A stretch of DNA of 7,359 nt from an uncultured Lachnospiraceae bacterium (GCA_947625995.1 CANQQN010000094.1:1-7359), one strand, 5' to 3'. Positions 1 to 7,344 are shown, counted from the first letter of the stretch. Translations and numbers: made by a program. The notes: a model not told the origin generated them from the sequence alone.

Positions 1-1276
1 CGGCCTCCTGACCACCGGCTTTAAGGCTCAGTGTCCGTTCAACTGTCCACAGGCGGTCGCCCTGCAGCTTGTGCCCCTTGAAATCAAAATCCCAGTCCAT
101 GGCGCCATAGCATTCACACATAACGCCCTCGCGCCCGTACTGGCGGGCCACGCTTGCTGCCTGCTTGGCAGTGGTGAATTCCTTGGCGTCCGTGAGGATA
201 TCAATGCCCGGAAGCTGGAAGCTCCGGTAAAGGCGCATAGATTCCGACAGCGCAAGGATCTGGGAAAACAAGGTGCGCTCGGACATAAAATGCCCCGTCA
301 GGGAAAGATTGTGGGCTTCGCACCAGTTCCCGAGGGTATCGGAAAAAGCAGAGGCGAACCGCTCCGCCAGATGGTCATGATAATGGTAACGGTGCACGCT
401 GACCTGTCCCCCCGGAAGCTCCCACAAGATCTCCGGCAAAATATCCAGCAGGTGAACGCCATAGGCAGCCGCGAAGGTCTCGTCCATGTCGTCCGTAAAG
501 GAAAGGGTAGCGTCTTCATCCGCAAAGGGCGTAGCAAAGGAAAACTTGCCCGCCATCTGGGGCTCATCCGTAAAGATAGAGGGCACGGATCTGCCGAACT
601 CCTCTCCCAGCGCCTTGTAATAGCGCTCATGGGTCAGTTCCACAAACCGTTCCACCGCTTTTTTGTTCAGCACGTCTATATAGGTCTGGTCGTTATACCA
701 TGGGCTTTCCTCCGAAAGCCGCAGATACAGGTGCCACAGAGTCCCCTCCGGAACCTGCGCATCCTGCGCCACTCTCTGATAGTCCTTCAGGCAGCCGTCC
801 TTATCCAGCGTCACCTGATAGGAGGTCACATAATAGCCAATGGGCTTTTCTCCCGCCTCGATCTGCCGGTCAAAGGTCTCTTTGTCTTTGCAGTACGCGT
901 CCGACAGATTCCGGGTCAGGACCAGAAAACGCTGCCGGTAGCGCAGATCTTCCGTGACCACGCCTCCGGCGCTTCCGGAAGGATACCGGTCCTCATCGTA
1001 CAGATAGCAGAGCATTCCCTTTTCTTTTGCCCGTGCGTCCGCCCGTTTCACAAGCTCCATGAACCGCTCTCCCATATAGGGGGTCTCAAGTCCTGTGCGG
1101 GCATGGATATGGAATCCGCCAAAGCCCATCTTCTGATAGATATCGATCTGCTCGTCCACCATCTGCTCCGTCACATCACAGTTCCATGACCAGAAGGGGG
1201 CGCCCCGGTATTCGCTGGTGGGATTTTCAAACAGTTCCTTGGAAAGCGAGCGCGCCGCGTTTTTTTGATAAAGCAT
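1..1276 (-). CDS. Large TIM-barrel glycoside hydrolase, GH106 (alpha-L-rhamnosidase)-like, 3' end outside the window
   Basis: The minus-strand frame starting with ATG at 1276 stays open for 425 codons to the window edge, so only the N-terminal part is seen. The N-terminus carries motifs typical of GH106-like proteins: APFWSWN (26-32), GGFHIHARTGL (53-63) and YDEDRYPSG (93-101), all at strand ends of a barrel. TDEP at 236-239 and CECYGAMDWD at 387-396 offer carboxylates (E238, E388) at places where catalytic acids are expected. This is inference from pattern. GH106 enzymes are usually around a thousand residues with trailing beta domains, which fits truncation by the window. GH106 removes terminal alpha-L-rhamnose, but many uncharacterised relatives share these motifs, so substrate is open. 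No signal peptide is visible. Start choice rests on AGGAGG 6 nt upstream. It follows the TraX-family gene by 73 bp. Confidence 0.8.
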   Translation of the reverse strand, partial: MLYQKNAARSLSKELFENPTSEYRGAPFWSWNCDVTEQMVDEQIDIYQKMGFGGFHIHARTGLETPYMGERFMELVKRADARAKEKGMLCYLYDEDRYPSGSAGGVVTEDLRYRQRFLVLTRNLSDAYCKDKETFDRQIEAGEKPIGYYVTSYQVTLDKDGCLKDYQRVAQDAQVPEGTLWHLYLRLSEESPWYNDQTYIDVLNKKAVERFVELTHERYYKALGEEFGRSVPSIFTDEPQMAGKFSFATPFADEDATLSFTDDMDETFAAAYGVHLLDILPEILWELPGGQVSVHRYHYHDHLAERFASAFSDTLGNWCEAHNLSLTGHFMSERTLFSQILALSESMRLYRSFQLPGIDILTDAKEFTTAKQAASVARQYGREGVMCECYGAMDWDFDFKGHKLQGDRLWTVERTLSLKAGGQEA

Positions 1277-1282
1277 TTTTCT

Positions 1283-1288
1283 CCTCCT
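1283..1288 (-). promoter_or_regulatory. Ribosome binding site (AGGAGG) of the GH106-like gene
   Basis: A perfect AGGAGG, within GAGGAGGAG, lies 6 nt before the ATG at 1276. It is the strongest Shine-Dalgarno in the window, which may suggest high translation of this gene within the operon. Confidence 0.85.
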
Positions 1289-1297
1289 CATGATGCA

Positions 1298-1309
1298 GGG
1301 CGAAAGCCC
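1298..1309. other. Small hairpin in the leader of the GH106-like gene
   Basis: GGGC and GCCC pair around a 4-nt loop (GAAA on the plus strand, TTTC on the minus strand), in the 73-bp gap between the TraX-family and GH106-like genes. On the plus strand it is followed by a pyrimidine-rich CTTTTCTATTT, which is weakly terminator-like, but no plus-strand gene ends here. On the minus strand there is no T-run after it. It sits about 10 nt upstream of the Shine-Dalgarno and could be a minor mRNA element or chance. Confidence 0.3.
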
Positions 1310-1349
1310 CTTTTCTATTTCTAATATGCCCGGTTTTCCATCCGAATGA

Positions 1350-2129
1350 TCATCTGAAAACCATATTTCCAATCAAGAACAGAGCCACGATATGAACGGG
1401 ATAGAATACATAAAACAGGTATTTATATCCGGCTCCCCGCTCCCCGTTGTAGGCGAGGAAAAAGGGAATGGCCACCGCCATCATCCACTGGTAATCTGTG
1501 TACAGCACAGCCTGCAGGGAGAAGCCTTCTTCAATAAATACAAGCACGGCATAGATCAGGCAGGTGATCCCGAAGGTGCCGGCAAGCCACTTTGGCTCCT
1601 TCCTGTACCAGTAAAACAAAAGCCCAAGAACAATGCACAAAAAGCTTCCTTCCGTGTACAGCACATTGGGAAGGATTCCGCAGAACAGATATTCCAGATG
1701 CAGCTCTCCAAACCCGAAGGAGCCCATGTAGCAGATCATCACAGACACCAGCTGTTCGATGAGCACGATCAGCGCCAGCCGCTTCCCGGAATCCTTATCG
1801 TCCCGATACATCTCGATAATAGCGATCAGTACGCCCACCAAAAACAGCGTGGTGAAGAAATTGTTGCTCATGGGCGTATAGGGATCCTTATACAGCAGAT
1901 TGACCACAAAATCCATCACGCCCATCACAAGGCCGGCAAGATAAATACGGAGCAGATACCGGAACCGGTCTCTTGTCTTTTCCATACCCCATACGAGACA
2001 GTATAGAAAGACCGGCGCCGAGATCCGCCCAAGCCAGTGCATCCAGACCGGCATACCGGGAATGAACTGGGCAATATGATCCACCAGCATCAAGACCATG
2101 GCAATCAACTTTAAAGCTGTACCCGACAT
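1350..2129 (-). CDS. TraX-family polytopic membrane protein, putative acyltransferase
   Basis: This 259-aa, strongly hydrophobic protein has roughly eight or nine predicted membrane helices and matches the TraX family. It has the N-terminal LKLIAMVLMLVDH segment (D17, H18), GRISAPVF at 34-41, NNFFTTLFLVG at about 89-99, and the C-terminal block YNGERGAGYKYLF followed by FYPVH ending at H246. F-plasmid TraX is known to N-acetylate pilin. Chromosomal Bacillota homologues are mostly uncharacterised, so 'acyltransferase' is a family-level guess. Its ATG lies 19 bp inside the preceding GH42 gene, with AGGAG 7 nt upstream, which indicates translational coupling. No pilus, relaxase or other transfer gene is nearby. 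The setting suggests a role linked to glycan metabolism, such as acetylating a sugar or envelope glycan, but nothing in the sequence proves it. Family assignment is confident and function is not. Confidence 0.85.
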   Translation of the reverse strand: MSGTALKLIAMVLMLVDHIAQFIPGMPVWMHWLGRISAPVFLYCLVWGMEKTRDRFRYLLRIYLAGLVMGVMDFVVNLLYKDPYTPMSNNFFTTLFLVGVLIAIIEMYRDDKDSGKRLALIVLIEQLVSVMICYMGSFGFGELHLEYLFCGILPNVLYTEGSFLCIVLGLLFYWYRKEPKWLAGTFGITCLIYAVLVFIEEGFSLQAVLYTDYQWMMAVAIPFFLAYNGERGAGYKYLFYVFYPVHIVALFLIGNMVFR

Positions 2130-4156
2130 ACGATCACTCCTAAAGGCGGCAGAACCGTCTTACCGCCCACCGCGGAACCTGTAAGCAGGTCGACGCCCTG
2201 TTCTGTCGTCACTGTTTTTTCTTCATTGGTATAATTGAGATAAAAATCATAGGCAACGCCTTCTCCCAGCCTCCGGTGATATTCCACACCTTCCGGAAGG
2301 GATTTCGGTTCTATGCCCGCCTGCTGCCACAGATATCTTAACACCGCCTCCATGCCGGAAGCCTCCATGCGGGCGGCCACATAATATGCCTTGCCTTTTC
2401 CACAAGGATTGACTGTCACCACAGGGGTATTTTTATAAAAATCATCTGTATAGACTGCCAGTGTCCGGGCCCCCTGAAGCTTTACGATCTCACAGTAATC
2501 CCTGACCTTGTAGGTGCCTTCTACCGGAGCGTCCTCCAAAAACGCCGCGCCGTTGGTATCCTTGGGGAATAACGTATCAATTTCCTCCGTATACAGGCCG
2601 AACAGCTCCGTGAGCCCGTCTCCAGGGAAACCGCCCAGATAACAGAGGGTGTGTTCATCCACGTACCCTGTAATGTAAGTGGCAAGAAGCTGTCCTCCCG
2701 CCTCCGTAAATTCTTTCATGCGCCGGGCCACGCCGGGCTTCAATAGGTACAGCATAGGCGCAACCAGCACCTGATAATCGGCAAAGGATTCTTCTGAAGA
2801 GATCAGATCCACCTCCACGCCGTTTTTCACAAACAACCGGAACAGATCGATACAGGTCTGCTCATATTTTTTGGATTTATCGGAAAACGCCGCCGCGTCG
2901 TCAATGGCCCAACGGTTGTCCCAGTCAAAAAGGATCGCTGCCTGCGCCTTCACAAGAGAGCCCTGTACTTCCTTCAGCGCCGCCAGCGCCGCGCCCAAAG
3001 CCTCCACATCTCTGAACACTCTCGTATCACTTCTGCCAAGGTGATCCATCACGGCGCCATGATACTGTTCAAAGGAGCCCCGGCCTTTTCTCCACTGGAA
3101 ATACTGCACGGTGTCCGAGCCGCAGGCAATGGCCTGCAGGGCCGTGATCCTGTGGACGCCGGGACGCTTGGGCTTGTTGTATTCATGCCAGTTGACAAGG
3201 CTCGGCACGCTCTCCATCATCATAATCGGCCGATCCTTTTTGAAGGACCGCATGGTCACATGGTCAAAGGCATTTTCCACGGAAATGTCGTACAGGCTTC
3301 TGTCCGGATCGCCGTATTTTGGATAGCTGTCCCAAGAGATCACGTCCAGCGGCTTCGCCATCTGATTGTAATCCAGCGCCGCATACAAATGCATAAAGTT
3401 GGTGGTGATGGGGATATCCGGCGTTTTCTCCCGGAATACTGCCATCTCCGCTTCCATAAAATCACGGGTGTTCACGGTGGTAAAGCGTTTCCAGTCCAGA
3501 TTCAATCCATGAATGCTCTTTTCCCCATGGGAAGCCGGCGGTTCAATCTGGTCAAAGTCGTTGAACCGGTGAGACCAGAAGGTGGTCCACCATGCCTGAT
3601 TTAATTCTTCGATATTATTATGATATTTTTCCCGCAGGTATGTCCGGAATTTCTCCGCGCAGAGCTCACAGGCGCACTCCCCGCCAAATTCATTGGAAAT
3701 ATGCCACAGGATCAGACCGGGATGGCTTCCAAACTCTTCCGCCAGCTTCACGTCCATCTCATGGACCAGCCTCCGGTAGGCCGGTGAAGTGATGCAGTGG
3801 TTATGCCGCAGCCCGTGGAGATTTTTCACCCGTTTCAGATTGGTACGCATTGCCTCGGGATACTTTTCATCCAGCCATGCGGGCCTTGCGCCGGAAGGCG
3901 TCGCAAGAATAGTATAAATGCCGTTTTTATATAGATCGTCCATGATCTTGTGCATCCATTCAAACCGGTATTCCCCCTCCGTGGGTTCATACATGGACCA
4001 TGAAAAAACGCCAAGAGTGACCGTATTGACGCCGGCCTGTTTCATGAGGTGAATGTCCTCCTCCAGAATGTCCGGACGGTCCAGCCACTGCTCGGGATTG
4101 TAATCGCAGCCGTGAAGCAGGGCGTTTACCTTTGGAAATAAAGGATGTGTCTTCAT
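2111..4156 (-). CDS. Beta-galactosidase, glycoside hydrolase family 42 (second of two)
   Basis: This is a second complete GH42 enzyme, also 681 aa but clearly divergent from its neighbour. The barrel covers about residues 10-395, with DYNPEQW at 18-24 and FSW at 51-53. The trimerisation domain starts around ILFDWDNRW (408-416), and the C-terminal beta domain lies at about 622-680. The predicted acid/base is E156 in SNEFG and the nucleophile is E315 in MMESVPS, followed by VNW. C121, C161, C163 and C166 reproduce the GH42 zinc ligand pattern. The loop after the nucleophile (SVPSLVNW here, QSPNQQNW in the first copy) and the loop before YHGAV differ, hinting at different linkage or aglycone preference. 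No signal peptide is visible. The ATG at 4156 has AAAGGAG 10 nt upstream. A TTG at 4180 would add eight residues that overlap the Shine-Dalgarno, so I reject it. Its 3' end overlaps the TraX-family gene by 19 bp. Confidence 0.96.
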   Translation of the reverse strand: MKTHPLFPKVNALLHGCDYNPEQWLDRPDILEEDIHLMKQAGVNTVTLGVFSWSMYEPTEGEYRFEWMHKIMDDLYKNGIYTILATPSGARPAWLDEKYPEAMRTNLKRVKNLHGLRHNHCITSPAYRRLVHEMDVKLAEEFGSHPGLILWHISNEFGGECACELCAEKFRTYLREKYHNNIEELNQAWWTTFWSHRFNDFDQIEPPASHGEKSIHGLNLDWKRFTTVNTRDFMEAEMAVFREKTPDIPITTNFMHLYAALDYNQMAKPLDVISWDSYPKYGDPDRSLYDISVENAFDHVTMRSFKKDRPIMMMESVPSLVNWHEYNKPKRPGVHRITALQAIACGSDTVQYFQWRKGRGSFEQYHGAVMDHLGRSDTRVFRDVEALGAALAALKEVQGSLVKAQAAILFDWDNRWAIDDAAAFSDKSKKYEQTCIDLFRLFVKNGVEVDLISSEESFADYQVLVAPMLYLLKPGVARRMKEFTEAGGQLLATYITGYVDEHTLCYLGGFPGDGLTELFGLYTEEIDTLFPKDTNGAAFLEDAPVEGTYKVRDYCEIVKLQGARTLAVYTDDFYKNTPVVTVNPCGKGKAYYVAARMEASGMEAVLRYLWQQAGIEPKSLPEGVEYHRRLGEGVAYDFYLNYTNEEKTVTTEQGVDLLTGSAVGGKTVLPPLGVIVCRVQL
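2137..2141 (-). promoter_or_regulatory. Ribosome binding site (AGGAG) of the TraX-family gene, inside the GH42 coding sequence
   Basis: AGGAG lies 7 nt before the ATG at 2129 and within the last codons of the second GH42 gene. Ribosomes finishing the GH42 gene would expose or reload at this site, as expected for coupled translation. Confidence 0.75.
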
Positions 4157-4166
4157 CAGTATCCCT

Positions 4167-4173
4167 CTCCTTT
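4167..4173 (-). promoter_or_regulatory. Ribosome binding site (AAAGGAG) that decides the start of the second GH42 gene
   Basis: AAAGGAG lies 10 nt before the ATG at 4156, and the adjoining GAGAGGG gives an alternative closer pairing. Its position supports the ATG and argues against the TTG at 4180. Confidence 0.75.
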
Positions 4174-4180
4174 CAGTCAA

Positions 4181-4199
4181 CCTGACTCAAACCGTCAGG
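4181..4199 (-). other. Intergenic hairpin spanning the stop codon between the two GH42 genes
   Basis: The arms CCTGAC and GTCAGG form a perfect 6-bp inverted repeat around a 7-nt loop. The TGA stop of the first GH42 gene (4197-4195) sits inside the first arm. No run of T follows on the minus strand, so this does not look like a rho-independent terminator. A processing, stability or translation-coupling element in the operon mRNA is possible, and chance cannot be excluded for six pairs. Confidence 0.45.
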
Positions 4200-6240
4200 A
4201 ATCTTTGCCTTTCCGGTCTGTTTCCGCTTTTTTTAATACCATAACATCATTTGGTGAAATTGTTGTGACGCCGGTCACAGTTTTTTCAGAGATCAGATCA
4301 ATAAGCCTGTCATTTTCAAAATCAACGGATGCCTCCTGCTGATTATGGTTCAAAACGAATACGATCTCATTTTTATCGTTGATCCGGCGGGTAAGCTCCA
4401 CGCCGGGATCCGCCCGGTAAGGCGCCCGGATGCCGTTGTCCGCGCAGAGCTTTTCCGTCAATGCGGAAAGGAACGCGCCGTCAGGCTCCGTGCCGATATA
4501 ATACGCCTTGCCCTCTCCATATGTATTGACGGTAAAGCAGGGCGTTCCCTCATAAAAATCCTCCCCGTAGCTTGCCAGCACCTGCGCACCTCTGGGATGA
4601 ATGATGTCACACTGGTACATGCAGGCGTATTCGTCCCCCGCAAGGAACCCGTCTTTCATGACCATGTGATTGCGCTCCTCTTTTCTGAGGGCGTCGCTTT
4701 CTTCCACCCAGATGCCCATAAGATCTCTGAAAGCGCCGGGATATTCGCCGAACACCGCCCGGTTGTTCTCATCTACAAGCCCGGCAAGGGTAGTGGTCAC
4801 AAAGGTGCCGCCTGCCCTTACAAAGGCCTCGATCTTCTCTTTCAGGCCCTCTTTCATCATATACAAAAACGGCCCGTAGATCACCTTATATTTACTGAAA
4901 TCCCCGTCCACGCTGAGCATATCCACGGGAATATTCGCGTCGTAAAGTGCTTTATAAAACTTGCTCATTTTTTTCAGATAATTGAAATCATCGTTTGGCA
5001 GGCACCGTTTGGAGGCAAATTCCAGAATCCACCAGTTGTCCCAGTCAAAGATGATGGCGGTTTTGGCCGGCGTCTTGCCGCCAAGGAATGCGTCCCCGAT
5101 CTTTTGAAGCTCTTTTCCAAGCTGGGCGCATTCCCGGAAGATACGGGTATTTTCGTGTCCCGCATGGGAGATCACCGCGCCATGGTACATTTCCTCTCCC
5201 GCAATGGACTGGCGAAGCTGAAAATACAGGCAGGTGTCCGAGCCGTGGGCCATGGCCTGATAACTGATCATGCGCACCTCTCCTGGGCGCTTTAATTTAC
5301 TGTAGGGCTGCCAGTTCTGCTGATTGGGCGACTGCTCCTGCATCATAAAGGATTCTCCGCCCTTCATGCCCCGCATCAGGTCATGCTTGTAGGCCACAAA
5401 TGCCGGATCCGCGCCGGGCGCGGGATAATTGTCCCATGCGGCGATATCCATATGCCGTGTCATCTTAAACTGATCCAGCTTCTCAATATGACCCGATATA
5501 TTGGTCTGTATGGTCACATCCGGCGTATATTCCCGAAGAACCTGCGCCTCATTCTCAAAGCATTCGATGGTGGAATCTGTCATAAACCGCATATAATCCA
5601 GATTCACCACCGGGTTGAAGCGGTAATCGTCGTTCAATTCCGTAGGCAGCATGATCTCGTCAAAATCATAGACGGTGCGGCCCCAGAAGCAGGTGTGCCA
5701 CTTATCATTGAGATTTTCAATGGTGCCGTAGCGGTTTTTCAGCCATTTCCTGAACTTTGCCTCGCAGGTGGGACAATAACAGTAGGTGCCGTACTCGTTT
5801 GCCACATGCCAGAGCACCAGATTGGGATAGTTGGCATAACGCTGCGCCATCTGCCGGGCAATGGCAGCCGCCCGTTCCCGGTATTTTGGACTGTTCACGC
5901 AAAAGTACACCCGCATGCCGTGGGTGCGCTTGCGGCCGGACTTATCAACAGGCAGTACCTCCGGATACTTTTTGGAAAGCCATGCCGGCTGGGCAGTGGT
6001 AGGCGTAGCCAGACAGACCTTGATGTCGTTCTCCAGAAATTTATCCATCAGTTTATCCAGCCATGTAAAATCGTAAACACCCTCCTCCGGCTCCAGCTTG
6101 GCCCAAGAGAACACAGGCAGCGTCACCAGATTGATGCCCGCCTTCTTAAAGAGCCGCATATCCTCATCTATGGTGGCTTCGTCCCATTGATCGGGATTGT
6201 AGTCGCCGCCGTAGTAAATCCTGTCCGCATTTTTGATCAT
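4195..6240 (-). CDS. Beta-galactosidase, glycoside hydrolase family 42 (first of two)
   Basis: This 681-aa protein has the full GH42 layout. A TIM barrel spans about residues 8-390, a Rossmann-like trimerisation domain about 392-605 (opening with IIFDWDNWW at 396-404), and a small C-terminal beta domain about 612-670. The opening DYNPDQW (13-19), FSW (44-46) and YHGAV (352-356) are family hallmarks. The acid/base is predicted as E149 in VANEYG and the nucleophile as E302 in MQEQSP, matching the GH42 retaining pair. C114 together with C154, C156 and C159 (C-x-C-x2-C) matches the structural zinc site described in GH42. It should release terminal beta-linked galactose. Some GH42 members act on alpha-L-arabinopyranosides. 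There is no signal peptide, so it is cytoplasmic. The ATG at 6240 has a purine-rich AGAGGGG a few bases upstream. It ends in TGA, 38 bp before the second GH42 start. Confidence 0.96.
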   Translation of the reverse strand: MIKNADRIYYGGDYNPDQWDEATIDEDMRLFKKAGINLVTLPVFSWAKLEPEEGVYDFTWLDKLMDKFLENDIKVCLATPTTAQPAWLSKKYPEVLPVDKSGRKRTHGMRVYFCVNSPKYRERAAAIARQMAQRYANYPNLVLWHVANEYGTYCYCPTCEAKFRKWLKNRYGTIENLNDKWHTCFWGRTVYDFDEIMLPTELNDDYRFNPVVNLDYMRFMTDSTIECFENEAQVLREYTPDVTIQTNISGHIEKLDQFKMTRHMDIAAWDNYPAPGADPAFVAYKHDLMRGMKGGESFMMQEQSPNQQNWQPYSKLKRPGEVRMISYQAMAHGSDTCLYFQLRQSIAGEEMYHGAVISHAGHENTRIFRECAQLGKELQKIGDAFLGGKTPAKTAIIFDWDNWWILEFASKRCLPNDDFNYLKKMSKFYKALYDANIPVDMLSVDGDFSKYKVIYGPFLYMMKEGLKEKIEAFVRAGGTFVTTTLAGLVDENNRAVFGEYPGAFRDLMGIWVEESDALRKEERNHMVMKDGFLAGDEYACMYQCDIIHPRGAQVLASYGEDFYEGTPCFTVNTYGEGKAYYIGTEPDGAFLSALTEKLCADNGIRAPYRADPGVELTRRINDKNEIVFVLNHNQQEASVDFENDRLIDLISEKTVTGVTTISPNDVMVLKKAETDRKGKDS

Positions 6241-6246
6241 TTGGAT

Positions 6247-6252
6247 CCCCTC
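6247..6252 (-). promoter_or_regulatory. Ribosome binding site (GAGGGG) of the first GH42 gene
   Basis: GAGGGG within AAAGAGGGG lies 6 nt before the ATG at 6240. It is a less perfect Shine-Dalgarno than those of the other genes in the window, but its position is right. Confidence 0.6.
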
Positions 6253-6313
6253 TTTCCGAAACTATCTGCCTCTCTGCCGCAAAACCCGCCACGGCAGCTT
6301 TTTGTCTCTATTC

Positions 6314-7336
6314 TTACTTTCTGAATACCGGTTTATCCGCCGCCACGGTGATGGTGCGGAACGCATTATATACCTCTGTAGGGTCTCCCTCCCGCAGAGG
6401 CCTTGTGGCACAGTAAAAATGATACAGCACGCCATTGTAATAGATGATGGACGCCTTGTGGGCATGTTCCTCATCCACGCCGCCGGGGGTGTTTTTGATG
6501 ATGGGCTCCTCCACCTTTTCCCAATTCTCCAGATCGGAGGAAAGCGCCAGCCCCTCCTGCGCGTGGCCGCTGTTGTAGCCAAAATAAAAATCTAACCAGA
6601 TATCGCCGTCCTTTACGATATAGGGATCGGACAGGAATCTGCCGTCCCATGCGCCGGGGGTCACGGCAAGCACCGGGTTCTTTTCACAGCGCTCCCAGTG
6701 AAGCAGATCCTTTGATCTTGCCATACCGGTCTGCTCGGTCCAACGGGCGTCGGTATTTTTCGCATTATAAAACAGATAGTAGGTATCTTCATGCGTAATG
6801 ATACAGGCCTTGTACAATCCGCCTTTTTCCCAATCGCCGCCGTCCTTCCATGAGAACACCGGCGCGTCCAGACGGTGCCAGTCCTTCAGCGATTCATCCT
6901 CCGTCCATGCAAGGCCGATCTCGGCGGGGCCTGCCTCGTATCCGGCGGCCGGGTAAGAATGGTACACAAGCCAGTATTTGCCGTCAATCTTTTTCAGTCT
7001 GGGAGTATCGTAGAGATTGTCGCTTTCCTTGATCATCCAAGTCACGCAGGTGCCCACCTTGTCCCACCGGTCGCTGTCCTCCGGATCTCTGGGGATCAGG
7101 ATATGGCTGTGGGTCCAGTGGAGCAGATCGTCGCTGACCGCCACCGCCGACTGATAGCCTTTGCCGTCATACCCTGTGTATACCATATAAAACCGGTGAT
7201 CATGCCGGAATACAAAAGGCACGTCCACGCTCTTCTCATCAAAAGCGCCTGCTGCTCCGGTGCCTGCAAGCACCGGTTCGCCGTACTTGTAAGGGGTGAG
7301 ATATTTGCGCACCCGTTTGTCTGTTAATTTGATCAT
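6314..7336 (-). CDS. GH43/GH32-like five-bladed beta-propeller glycosidase, probably cytoplasmic
   Basis: This 340-aa protein looks like a one-domain beta-propeller glycoside hydrolase. The blade signature 'S-x-D-L-x-x-W' recurs three times: SDDLLHW near residues 68-74, SKDLLHW near 208-214 and SSDLENW near 266-272. Acidic and histidine residues that could form the active site include D38 in VDVPFV, D237 in SDPYIV, and E289/E290 with H293 in DEEHAHK. Which of these are catalytic is inference. In the GH43, GH32 and GH130 families this fold cleaves or phosphorolyses arabinosides, xylosides, fructosides or mannosides, and I cannot choose the substrate. There is no signal peptide, so action on imported oligosaccharide is likely. 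I chose the ATG at 7336 because GGAGG lies 8 nt upstream. A TTG at 7351 in the same frame would place that Shine-Dalgarno inside the gene. It ends in TAA, 73 bp before the first GH42 gene, and is probably co-transcribed with it. Confidence 0.8.
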   Translation of the reverse strand: MIKLTDKRVRKYLTPYKYGEPVLAGTGAAGAFDEKSVDVPFVFRHDHRFYMVYTGYDGKGYQSAVAVSDDLLHWTHSHILIPRDPEDSDRWDKVGTCVTWMIKESDNLYDTPRLKKIDGKYWLVYHSYPAAGYEAGPAEIGLAWTEDESLKDWHRLDAPVFSWKDGGDWEKGGLYKACIITHEDTYYLFYNAKNTDARWTEQTGMARSKDLLHWERCEKNPVLAVTPGAWDGRFLSDPYIVKDGDIWLDFYFGYNSGHAQEGLALSSDLENWEKVEEPIIKNTPGGVDEEHAHKASIIYYNGVLYHFYCATRPLREGDPTEVYNAFRTITVAADKPVFRK

Positions 7337-7344
7337 TGTATTTT

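Noticed and set aside
71..1189. Long plus-strand open frame opposite the GH106-like gene
   Set aside because: It lies antisense to a frame with clear barrel motifs and its own AGGAGG site. Its product is rich in H, R, G and P with no recognisable domain. It is a by-product of codon bias in the minus-strand gene.
1277..1349. Possible internal promoter before the GH106-like gene (TATTAG-like -10)
   Set aside because: Only a weak -10 resemblance is present and there is no convincing -35 at the proper spacing.
1350..2129. TraX-family gene as evidence of a conjugative element
   Set aside because: No relaxase, coupling protein, pilin, integrase, direct repeats or insertion sequence is visible. 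TraX-family genes also occur on chromosomes away from transfer loci.
4157..4180. Extended TTG start at 4180 for the second GH42 gene
   Set aside because: The extra codons are the Shine-Dalgarno region itself, and no good ribosome binding site precedes the TTG.
6274..6303. Terminator-like hairpin CTGCCG/CGGCAG followed by TTTTT on the plus strand between the propeller and first GH42 genes
   Set aside because: The T-run is on the plus strand, where no gene ends, and the loop is 12 nt. On the minus strand, which carries all genes, no T-run follows, so it should not end the operon transcript.
4345..6324. Two long plus-strand open frames (4345-5295 and 5383-6324) opposite the first GH42 gene
   Set aside because: Both are antisense to a well-supported GH42 enzyme and their translations match no family I know. 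They are mirror frames, not genes.
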